From: Prosthecobacter sp.
Lineage (GTDB): Bacteria > Verrucomicrobiota > Verrucomicrobiia > Verrucomicrobiales > Verrucomicrobiaceae
Direction of reading: 5' to 3'
Assembly: GCA_019186985.1 (NCBI GenBank)
Contig: JABARQ010000019.1
Location: 1-64,000, forward strand
Length of the DNA: 64,000 nt
The position numbers were made by a program, and so were the translations under genes. Each line of letters starts with the position of its first letter. The first letter of the stretch is position 1. The notes beneath the pieces were generated by a model, which was not told the origin of the DNA, ran no database searches, and worked only from the letters and a program-made list of their open reading frames with translations. Of this stretch, positions 42,722 to 49,896 are shown piece after piece.

Positions 42722-44134
42722 TCACGCCAGGATCTGCCGGATCACCTTGCAGGGCTCGACGCCGGTGAGCTTGAAGTCGAGACCGGCGGCGCGGAAGCTG
42801 AGGCGTTCATGATCCATGCCGAGCTGGTGGAGGATGGTGGCGTGGATGTCGGCCACATGCACCTCGTCCTCGATGATGTTGAAGCCCATCTCGTCGGTCG
42901 CGCCGAGGCTGACTCCGCCCTTGATGCCGCCGCCGGCCATCCACATCGTGAAGGCCTGTGGATGATGATCGCGGCCCATGCTGCGGCCGAGCGAAACGCT
43001 GGCCTCAACCATCGGCGTGCGGCCGAATTCACCGCCCCAGACGACGAGCGTGCTGTCGAGCAGGCCGCGCTGCTTGAGGTCCTTGACGAGCGCGGCGCTG
43101 GCCTGGTCGGTGTTCTTGCAGTTGTTGCGCACGTTGCCCTCGACGTTGCTGTGCGCGTCCCAGCCTTCGTTGTAGATGTTGATGAAGCGCACGCCGCGCT
43201 CGACCATGCGCCGCGCGAGCAGGCAGGCCCTGGCGAAGGATGGCACCTTAGGATCGCAGCCGTACATTTTCAGCGTGGCCTCGTCTTCCTTCGTGAGGTC
43301 CATCAGCTCCGGCGCGGAGGTTTGCAGGCGGTAGGCCATCTCGTAGTTGGCGATGCGCGTGGCGGTCTCACCATCGCCGTCGAGCTTCAGGCGGCGATGA
43401 TTGAGCGCGTTGATGAGGTCGATGGTGTCCTTCTGCGTGCCGGGGGTGATGCCTTCCGGCGTGCTGACATTCAGGATGGGGTCGCCCGTGTTGCGGAAGC
43501 GCGTGCCGGCATACACGCTCGGCAGGAAACCGCTGCTCCAGCAGGCCGCGCCGCCGCTGATGCCGCTGCCGGTGCTCATGACGACAAAGCTCGGCAGGTC
43601 ACGCGTCTCCGCGCCTAGACCGTAGGTGATCCACGAGCCCATGCTTGGGCGTCCGGGCTGCGAGAAGCCCGTGTTCATGTAGATCTGCGCCGGGGCGTGG
43701 TTGAACTGCGTCGTGCGGCAGGACTTCACAAGGGCGATGTCGTCCACGATCGTCGCCAGATGCGGCAGCACCTCGGAGAGCTCCGCGCCACACTGCCCAT
43801 GCTTGGCAAACTTGAAGCGTGGCCCCAAAACGGCGGCGTCCGGCCGGATGAAGGCATAACGCTGCCCGCCGATGACTGAGGGAGGCAGTGGTTTGCCCTC
43901 ATACTTGGTGAGCGTCGGCTTGTAATCGAACATCTCGAGCTGTGAAGGCGCGCCCGCCATGAACATGTGGATGACCGCCTTCGCCTTCGGCTGAAAATGC
44001 GATGAAGCGGCCACATTCGGGCTCTTCGCCGCTCCATAAGCCGATTCCGCCAGCAGCGAGGCCAGCGCGATCCTGCCCGTGCCGACGGCGCAATCCTGGA
44101 AGAAGTGTCTGCGGGTGATGTTGGGGGTGTTCAT
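42722..44134 (-). CDS. DUF1501 Tat-exported protein
   Basis: 470 aa from ATG at 44134, MNTPNITRRHFFQDCAVGTG, a twin-arginine signal. Family marks: AVIHMFMAGAPSQLEMFDYKP, the FVVMSTGSGISGGAACWSSG loop, FINIYNEGWDAHSN, LVVWGGEFGRTPM and GRDHHPQAFTMWMAGGG. The partner DUF1549 gene is at 44843, but a different, low-GC membrane-protein gene sits between them. Convergence of function with the PSD1 proteins is known from context only. Ends 85 bases before the 336-aa gene. Confidence 0.92.
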   Translation of the reverse strand: MNTPNITRRHFFQDCAVGTGRIALASLLAESAYGAAKSPNVAASSHFQPKAKAVIHMFMAGAPSQLEMFDYKPTLTKYEGKPLPPSVIGGQRYAFIRPDAAVLGPRFKFAKHGQCGAELSEVLPHLATIVDDIALVKSCRTTQFNHAPAQIYMNTGFSQPGRPSMGSWITYGLGAETRDLPSFVVMSTGSGISGGAACWSSGFLPSVYAGTRFRNTGDPILNVSTPEGITPGTQKDTIDLINALNHRRLKLDGDGETATRIANYEMAYRLQTSAPELMDLTKEDEATLKMYGCDPKVPSFARACLLARRMVERGVRFINIYNEGWDAHSNVEGNVRNNCKNTDQASAALVKDLKQRGLLDSTLVVWGGEFGRTPMVEASVSLGRSMGRDHHPQAFTMWMAGGGIKGGVSLGATDEMGFNIIEDEVHVADIHATILHQLGMDHERLSFRAAGLDFKLTGVEPCKVIRQILA

Positions 44135-44159
44135 GATAGTGAATGTATGGGCGCTAAGC

Positions 44160-44846
44160 TCAGATGCAGCCGATGTAGATATACACCTCATTCTTGCCCT
44201 GATTCGTGAGGAGGTAATAGAACCACAGCTTTTCGTCTCTGCGATACTGCACTGAACCTGCCCAAGACTCTGGATCTGGACATCCTGGCAGGCCATTGAT
44301 GATGGTGTAAGAGCCGGGGCCTTTGTATGACGCGTCTAAACTCAGCTTCATGCCTTCGATGAGCTTCTGCACATCTTCCGGGCGGCACTTAAAGTAATAC
44401 TCATCGCCGTAGTCAGCCAATCCTCCTCCGCTGAATGAGTAGTGAAGATCAGAGGCAGTGGCTGGAAGCTCGATTCTAGCCATGCTACGGAAGCGGTTTG
44501 TGGCAGTGGGCGGTTCGATCAGCAGGATTACGAGTAAGAGAACAAAGAATGCGGCAGATGGGGCGACCATCCAGTGTGTTCTGAACCTCTTCCACTTTCT
44601 CCAGCGATACAGACCGAAAACAAGCAGGCTCCAAGGCAAGAGGTATATACACCACGCAATGCCCATGTAGATGCATTGGAACAACCCATTCATGATTCCC
44701 GCCAAACGATCAGTCCACCGAGCAGCCTGATCGATTACTAAGCCAAAGCAAAACACCCCGAACGAAAGCAGAAAGGCTTTCGCAAAATGCATCTGCCTAC
44801 CGTCCAGGGAGGCGACAGAGGTCTCTGAGGGAGCGCTTTCATTCAT
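44160..44846 (-). CDS. Hypothetical membrane protein of low GC content
   Basis: 228 aa. Three hydrophobic segments (FAKAFLLSFGVFCFGLVI, LFQCIYMGIAWCIYLLPWSLLVFGLY, APSAAFFVLLLVILLI) are followed by an extracytoplasmic C-terminal half (RSMARIELPATASDLHYSFS, YYFKCRPEDVQKLIEGMKL, GKNEVYIYIGCI). Its base composition is near 50% GC, clearly lower than its neighbours, and it interrupts the usual PSD1-DUF1501 pair. It overlaps the preceding gene's start region by four bases (44843-44846), so it is now coupled to that operon. Probably acquired. No family recognised. Confidence 0.7.
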   Translation of the reverse strand: MNESAPSETSVASLDGRQMHFAKAFLLSFGVFCFGLVIDQAARWTDRLAGIMNGLFQCIYMGIAWCIYLLPWSLLVFGLYRWRKWKRFRTHWMVAPSAAFFVLLLVILLIEPPTATNRFRSMARIELPATASDLHYSFSGGGLADYGDEYYFKCRPEDVQKLIEGMKLSLDASYKGPGSYTIINGLPGCPDPESWAGSVQYRRDEKLWFYYLLTNQGKNEVYIYIGCI

Positions 44847-47794
44847 GGATGTGTGATCGCCTCATCAAGGTTCAGCACGGCACGGCACACCGAGGTCCAC
44901 AGGGCTTCACCCTCGAGCTTCTGGGCGCGCTGCTTTTGAAGGAAGGTTTTGAGCATCGTCAGCTCATCTGCGGCGGGCGGGCGAGTGAGGCAGCGGCGAA
45001 AGGTGTTGGTGAGGCGGGAGTCGTCGTCGGTGAATTCGGCGATGACGGCTTTGGCCATGGCTTGAGCGGCTTCCATGAACATCTGGTCATTGAGCAGCGT
45101 GAGGGCCTGCAGCGGGCTGTTGGAGACATCGCGGCGGGCGAGGCAGGCCTCGCCGGTGGGCGCGTCGAAGGTGGTGGCCATGGCGAAGGGGGCGGTGCGC
45201 TTGGTGAAGGTGTAAAGGCTGCGGCGGTAGCGATCCTCGCCTTCGCTGACCTTCCATTCCACCTTGCCGTAGGTGCCTTCGGAAGTGACGCTGGCGGGTT
45301 GCGGCGGATACACGCCCGGGCCGCCCATTTTGAGCGACAGCAGGCCCGCGGCCTTGAGGGCGGAATCTCGGATGATCTCGGCATCAAGACGGAAGCGTGG
45401 TGCGTGAGAAAGCAGCGTGTTTTCGGGATCCCTCTGGCCCGATGAGTCGGGCCGATGGCTTGCCTGCTTGTAGGTGGCACTCATCACGATGAGCTTGTGC
45501 AGCTTCTTCAGGCTCCAGCCGTCTTTGACGAGCTGAACGGCGAGCCAGTCCAGCAACTCGGGATGACTCGGGGCCTCGCTTTGATAGCCGAAGTCCTCCA
45601 GGCTCTTCACGAGACCACGGCCGAAGAAAGCCTGCCACTGGCGGTTGACGGTGACGCGGGCGGTGAGCGGGTTTTCGGGAGCGAAGAGCCACTTTGCGAA
45701 GGTGAGCCGGTTTGCGGGGGCGTTCTTTGGCAGCGAGGGCAGGAAGGCGGGCACGGCGGGCGGCACGACTTCCTTGGGTTGGAGGTATTCGCCGCGATGG
45801 TAGCGGTTCGTCGGACGCGGATTCGACGAGGGGCGTTCCTTCATCGCCAGTGTCGGCTGGCCGCGTGGCATCTGGCGACGTGCGGCGATCAAGGGCGCGG
45901 CAGCCTGCTTCATCTCGGGCGCGGTTTCGAGGAAGGTGCGCAGCATTGCCTGGCGCTTGGTTGGATCGTTGGTGGCGAGTGCATTCTCGGCTTCAAGCGG
46001 AAGCCCGGTGGCCTCGGCGTGGTCGCTGGTGGTGACGGACAGGCGGAAGTGGCCGAGCGGGCAGGCAAAGTGCTTTTCAAAGAGCATCTTCAAGTCGAGG
46101 CCGTTCGTGAGATCGACCGGTTTTTTGAAATGAAACACTGCTGCGTGGCTTTGACCGTAACCGCCGAGAACCTGCCAGCCGCTGGACATCTCGGCGTCGA
46201 GCGTGGCCATGGCGTTGTTGGTCTTTTTCGAGGCAGCTTTGCGTGCGGCTTTCTTCGTCGGCTTCGCGGCGGCGGCATCGTTGATCTTGTCTTCCTCCTC
46301 TTCGTTGGTGGCCTCGGCGTTCGTGATTTTGACACGCTGGCCGTTTTGGAAGGCTTGGAACTCACTGAGGAAGAATCCGCCGATGGGGCCTTCGTAGTAC
46401 GTGAGGCCGGGGCCGTCGTTCGGAAGGCTGGGATGGCTGGCGACCTCGAGTTTGACCGCGGTGACACCCTGGATCGGTGCCTTGAAGCTCAGGTCGTAGA
46501 CATCGCTCTTTGAGATGTCGCCGCTGCCGAGGATGAAGCCGTCGCCCTGCTGCTCCAGATGCGGCATGGTGGTCTTCATGGACGTGGGGCGGATGACCTG
46601 CCAGCTGGAGGCTCGGCCGCGTTCCTCCGCCTGCCATGCGGCAAAGCGCTGTTGCATCGCTGGTTCGCCGCCGGGGAACTTGCCGGGCAGCTCCGCCTCA
46701 AGCCTGGCGATGCGGTCGGCGAGTGCTTTCTGCTGTTCTTTGATGTCGGGCGTGGGGATGTGGTAGGTGGGTTCGTCGGCGTTGTTGAGCAGCGCCATGA
46801 CGCTGTAGAAGTCCGTGTGCAGGACGGGGTCGTATTTGTGCGTGTGGCATTGCACGCAGTTCATCGTGAGGCCCATCCATGCGGTTCCGGTGACGCTGAC
46901 GCGGTCGACCATGGCGTAAAAGCGGTATTCGTTCGGGTCGATGCCGCCTTCCTCATTCAGCATCGTATTGCGATGAAAACCGGTGGCGATGATGTCCTCC
47001 GGCGTGGCGTTGGGGAGCATGTCTCCGGCGAGCTGCTTGATGCTGAACTGATCAAAGGGCATGTCGTCGTTGAGGGCCTTCACGACCCAGTCTCGGTAGG
47101 GCCAGATCTGGCGCGGGCGGTCCTTTTCGAAGCCGTTGGTGTCGGCGTAACGAGCCAGGTCGAGCCAGCGCCGGGCCCAGCGTTCGCCGTATGGTTTGGA
47201 GGTCAGCAGGGAATCGACGAGTTTCTCGTAAGCCTGCGGCGATTGATCATTCACAAAGGCATCCGCTTCAGCAGGCGTAGGTGGAAGCCCCGTGAGATCG
47301 AGATGCACCCGGCGCACGAGCGTGTGGCGGTCGGCTTCGGGAGAAGGCTTCAGCCCTTCTTTCTCCAGGCGTTCACGGATGAAGTGATCAATGCCGGCCT
47401 TTGGATCCCTGGAGGGCTGCGGCGGTGTGTAGGCCCAGTGCGCCTCATACTTCGCGCCTTCGGCGATCCATTGTTTGAGGATGTTCTGCTCCTTGTCCGA
47501 GAGCACTTTTTTCGTGTGCGGCGGCGGCATGACCTCGTCCTCGTCGGTGGAGAGAATGCGTTTCACCAACTCGCTGGCTTCGGGTTTGCCGGGCACGATG
47601 GCGATCTCACCGGATTTGCCGGACCCGTAGGCGGAGGCCTGCAGGTCGAGGCGCAGTTTGCCTTTGCGGCCGTGGTCGTCCATGCCGTGGCAGGTGAAGC
47701 ATTGCTGTGCGAGCACGGGACGCACGTCCCGATTGAAGTCGAGGGCGTGGGCAAGGCCGGGCAGGCAGAGAAGGGCGAGGGGCAGGCGCTTCAT
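44843..47794 (-). CDS. PSD1 protein: cytochrome-type domain, DUF1549, DUF1553
   Basis: 983 aa with signal peptide MKRLPLALLCLPGLAHA. Haem-type CFTCHGMDDHGRKGK lies near residue 33, a second CxxCH near 310 (CVQCHTHKYDPV). DUF1549 motifs LDLTGLPPTPAEADAFVND and ARRWLDLARYADTNGFEKD are clear; DUF1553 motifs are RLTFAKWLFAPENPLTARVTVNRQW-like and SPLQALTLLNDQMFMEAA. The middle holds a discoidin-like segment in place of the LamG domain of the gene at 5529, plus a Lys/Ala-rich stretch (AAAKPTKKAARKAASKK). It follows the DUF1501 gene at 47865 by 70 bases and has its own downstream DUF1501 partner. Confidence 0.92.
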   Translation of the reverse strand: MKRLPLALLCLPGLAHALDFNRDVRPVLAQQCFTCHGMDDHGRKGKLRLDLQASAYGSGKSGEIAIVPGKPEASELVKRILSTDEDEVMPPPHTKKVLSDKEQNILKQWIAEGAKYEAHWAYTPPQPSRDPKAGIDHFIRERLEKEGLKPSPEADRHTLVRRVHLDLTGLPPTPAEADAFVNDQSPQAYEKLVDSLLTSKPYGERWARRWLDLARYADTNGFEKDRPRQIWPYRDWVVKALNDDMPFDQFSIKQLAGDMLPNATPEDIIATGFHRNTMLNEEGGIDPNEYRFYAMVDRVSVTGTAWMGLTMNCVQCHTHKYDPVLHTDFYSVMALLNNADEPTYHIPTPDIKEQQKALADRIARLEAELPGKFPGGEPAMQQRFAAWQAEERGRASSWQVIRPTSMKTTMPHLEQQGDGFILGSGDISKSDVYDLSFKAPIQGVTAVKLEVASHPSLPNDGPGLTYYEGPIGGFFLSEFQAFQNGQRVKITNAEATNEEEEDKINDAAAAKPTKKAARKAASKKTNNAMATLDAEMSSGWQVLGGYGQSHAAVFHFKKPVDLTNGLDLKMLFEKHFACPLGHFRLSVTTSDHAEATGLPLEAENALATNDPTKRQAMLRTFLETAPEMKQAAAPLIAARRQMPRGQPTLAMKERPSSNPRPTNRYHRGEYLQPKEVVPPAVPAFLPSLPKNAPANRLTFAKWLFAPENPLTARVTVNRQWQAFFGRGLVKSLEDFGYQSEAPSHPELLDWLAVQLVKDGWSLKKLHKLIVMSATYKQASHRPDSSGQRDPENTLLSHAPRFRLDAEIIRDSALKAAGLLSLKMGGPGVYPPQPASVTSEGTYGKVEWKVSEGEDRYRRSLYTFTKRTAPFAMATTFDAPTGEACLARRDVSNSPLQALTLLNDQMFMEAAQAMAKAVIAEFTDDDSRLTNTFRRCLTRPPAADELTMLKTFLQKQRAQKLEGEALWTSVCRAVLNLDEAITHP

Positions 47795-47864
47795 GGAAGG
47801 AGAGGTACGCCCCTGAAACCGACCTTCAGCAGGCGATATTGCGCAAGTCTGACCCGCCAGGTTG

Positions 47865-49298
47865 TCAGGCCAGCACGTCGGACACCACGTTTCCTGCGAT
47901 GCCGGTCAGGCGCATGTCGAGGCCCTGGACGCGGTAGCTGAGGCGCTTGTGGTCAAAGCCGAGCAGGTGGAGGAGCGTGGCGTTAAGGTCGTTGACGTGG
48001 ACGGGCGGTGTGACCGGGTTGAAGCCGAGGTCGTCGGTTTCGCCGTGGACGTGGCCGCGCTTGAGCCCGCCGCCGGCGAGCCAGAAGGAGAAGCAGCGGT
48101 TGTGGTGGTCACGTCCGTCATTGCCGCCCTGCACCATGGGGGTGCGGCCGAATTCCCCGCCCCAGACCACGAGGGTGTCATCGAGCAGGCCGCGCTGGCG
48201 GAGGTCTTTCACCAGCGCCGCACTGGCCTGGTCGGTGTCGCGGGCGTTGTTCTGCACGCCTTTGGTCAGTCCGGCGTGCTGATCCCAGGCCTCGTGGAAG
48301 AGCTGCACGAAGCGCACGCCGCGTTCGATGAGGCGGCGTGCCAGCAGGCAGTTTCTGGCATAGCCGGGCTGCTTGACATCCTTGATGCCGTACATGTCTA
48401 GGACGTGCTTCGGCTCGTCGGACAGGTCGATCAGCTCCGGAGCGCTGCTCTGGAGACGGTAGGCCATTTCATAGCTTTGAATGCGTGCAGCGATGTCGGG
48501 GTCGCCCTGTCCGGTGAAGGAGATGTGATTGAGGGCGTTCAGGGTGTTGAGGGAGGCCCGCTGGGTTTCCGCATCATAACCGGCAGGGTTGGAGAGGTAG
48601 AGCAGCGGGTCGCCGGTGCTGCGGAAGGGCACGCCGCCGTACATGTTGGGCAGGAAGCCGGAGCCGTAGTTGCTGGCGCCGCCGCTGGTGCCCTTGGCGC
48701 TCGTGAGGACGACGTAGCCGGGCAGGTCCTCGCTTTCACAACCCAGGCCGTAGAGCGTCCAGGCACCGAAGCTGGGCCTGCCAAAATTTTGGTTGCCCGT
48801 GTTCATCAGGATCTGCGCCGGAGCGTGGTTGACGGCGTCGGTCTGCATGGTGCGGATGAGGCAGATTTCATCGGCGATGCCGCCGATGTGAGGGATGACC
48901 TCGCTCAGCTCCATGCCGCTGGCGCCGTGCTTCCGGAACTTGAACTTGGGGCCGAGCAGGGCGGAGTTGGGCTTGATGAAGGCGGCACGGTAGTTCTTGA
49001 GAAGGTCGGCCGGAGGAAGCTGGCCGCTGCGCTTCTCAAGCTCGGGCTTGTAGTCAAAAAGCTCCAGGTGGCTGGGGGCGCCGGCGTTGAACATGTAGAT
49101 GACGCGCTTCGCCCTGGCCGCGTGGTGGGGGCGGCGGGGGGCAAGCGGGCCGGTGGCGCCGAAGCCATCACGCGTGAGCAGGTTGTTCAAGGCCATGGCG
49201 CCGAAGCCGATGGTGCAGTCACGGAGGAACCAGCGGCGGGTGATGAAGTTCGAAGTTTGAAATCCGAAATCCGAAGGATGAGAAGTGCGTGGTTGCAT
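47865..49298 (-). CDS. DUF1501 Tat-exported protein, N-terminus encoded by a repeat array
   Basis: 477 aa from ATG at 49298. The N-terminus MQPRTSHPSDFGFQTSNF precedes the twin-arginine motif ITRRWFLRDC; the residues SDFGFQTSNF are the translation of heptamer array C, absent from the two other DUF1501 proteins here. No other start codon occurs between the array and the Tat motif. The body is a standard DUF1501: VIYMFNAGAPSHLELFDYKP, YVVLTSAKGTSGGASNYGSG, LVVWGGEFGRTPM, GRDHHNRCFSFWLAGGG. Loss or gain of one heptamer would shift the frame, so expression may be phase-variable. Confidence 0.92.
   Translation of the reverse strand: MQPRTSHPSDFGFQTSNFITRRWFLRDCTIGFGAMALNNLLTRDGFGATGPLAPRRPHHAARAKRVIYMFNAGAPSHLELFDYKPELEKRSGQLPPADLLKNYRAAFIKPNSALLGPKFKFRKHGASGMELSEVIPHIGGIADEICLIRTMQTDAVNHAPAQILMNTGNQNFGRPSFGAWTLYGLGCESEDLPGYVVLTSAKGTSGGASNYGSGFLPNMYGGVPFRSTGDPLLYLSNPAGYDAETQRASLNTLNALNHISFTGQGDPDIAARIQSYEMAYRLQSSAPELIDLSDEPKHVLDMYGIKDVKQPGYARNCLLARRLIERGVRFVQLFHEAWDQHAGLTKGVQNNARDTDQASAALVKDLRQRGLLDDTLVVWGGEFGRTPMVQGGNDGRDHHNRCFSFWLAGGGLKRGHVHGETDDLGFNPVTPPVHVNDLNATLLHLLGFDHKRLSYRVQGLDMRLTGIAGNVVSDVLA
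49245..49279 (+). repeat. Heptamer tandem repeat array C
   Basis: Five units: GAAGTTC, GAAGTTT, GAAATCC, GAAATCC, GAAGGAT. It forms the right-hand (gene-downstream) flank of the four-helix-bundle gene at 49331 and is translated as part of the N-terminus of the DUF1501 protein at 47865. Read on the plus strand, the units point towards the four-helix-bundle gene. Confidence 0.85.
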
Positions 49299-49330
49299 TC
49301 GATGTATGGAATGAAAGTCTGAGGGCTGTG

Positions 49331-49834
49331 CTAGTGTGAGGATTTGCGCCAGATGGATCCAAAGATGAGGTTGAGTTCCGTTGCTTCGCACCACAGCACA
49401 CGGGCTTCATCCTTGCGGGAGGGCTCGGCGGTGGCGAGCATGCGTAGCCAGAAACGGGTTTCCTTGGACTCTTTCCGGCAAATGGAAATGCGATGCCTGA
49501 AGTCTTTGGGGGAAACACTGTCATTAGCCTCACAGTAATTGGCGCCGATGCTCGTTCCTGAACCGACAAATTGTTCGATGATCCGGTTGTTCACAGGGTT
49601 GAAAGGCAGTGATTTGGCGAATCGGATGACGTTCTCCCCAAACTGAGCAGTTCGTTCAGACAGGTTGTAGCATTTCTCAGTCGCAGGTTCACGGACTGCG
49701 TCATGCTGATATTCAAAGTCGTCCATGGTGGCCAGGAAGGGTCCCGCCAGGGCATGCCAAAAAGCCAGTTCTGCCTCACCAGGAAGATCATCGGTTGCGG
49801 TTCCGTTCCGGTAATGGCCCCTTGTTTTTTGCAT
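49331..49834 (-). CDS. Four-helix-bundle protein (S23/Avd-like), element 1
   Basis: 167 aa if started at 49834; starts at 49870 (inside the repeat array) and 49726 (131 aa, nearest the family's usual size) are alternatives, and none has a clear ribosome-binding site. The C-terminal 115 residues are a classic four-helix-bundle protein of the type first known from 23S rRNA intervening sequences: YNLSERTAQFGENVIRFAKS, NRIIEQFVGSGTSIGANYCE, DFRHRISICRKESKETRFWL. This fold is shared with Avd, the accessory protein of diversity-generating retroelements. It is bracketed by heptamer arrays at 49245 and 49855 and sits between a PSD1 and a DUF1501 gene that normally adjoin. No reverse transcriptase is nearby. 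Confidence 0.88.
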   Translation of the reverse strand: MQKTRGHYRNGTATDDLPGEAELAFWHALAGPFLATMDDFEYQHDAVREPATEKCYNLSERTAQFGENVIRFAKSLPFNPVNNRIIEQFVGSGTSIGANYCEANDSVSPKDFRHRISICRKESKETRFWLRMLATAEPSRKDEARVLWCEATELNLIFGSIWRKSSH

Positions 49835-49854
49835 GGAGGTATGAGTGTCAGGCC

Positions 49855-49896
49855 TTCGGATTTCGAACATCGGATTTCGGACTTTGGTCTTCAGTT
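49855..49896 (-). repeat. Heptamer tandem repeat array D
   Basis: Six units; read on the minus strand AACTGAA, GACCAAA, GTCCGAA, ATCCGAT, GTTCGAA, ATCCGAA. GTTCGAA and ATCCGAA also occur on the plus strand in array C, so the two arrays are inverted relative to each other and both point towards the enclosed gene. The array begins at the stop codon of the PSD1 gene (49891-49893). Confidence 0.82.

Noticed and set aside
49331..49834. Intervening sequence inside a 23S rRNA gene
   Set aside because: Although the protein family was first found there, no rRNA sequence flanks either copy.
49245..49896. Diversity-generating retroelement
   Set aside because: Only an Avd-like fold is present. No reverse transcriptase, no adenine-substituted template/variable repeat pair and no C-type lectin target are visible.
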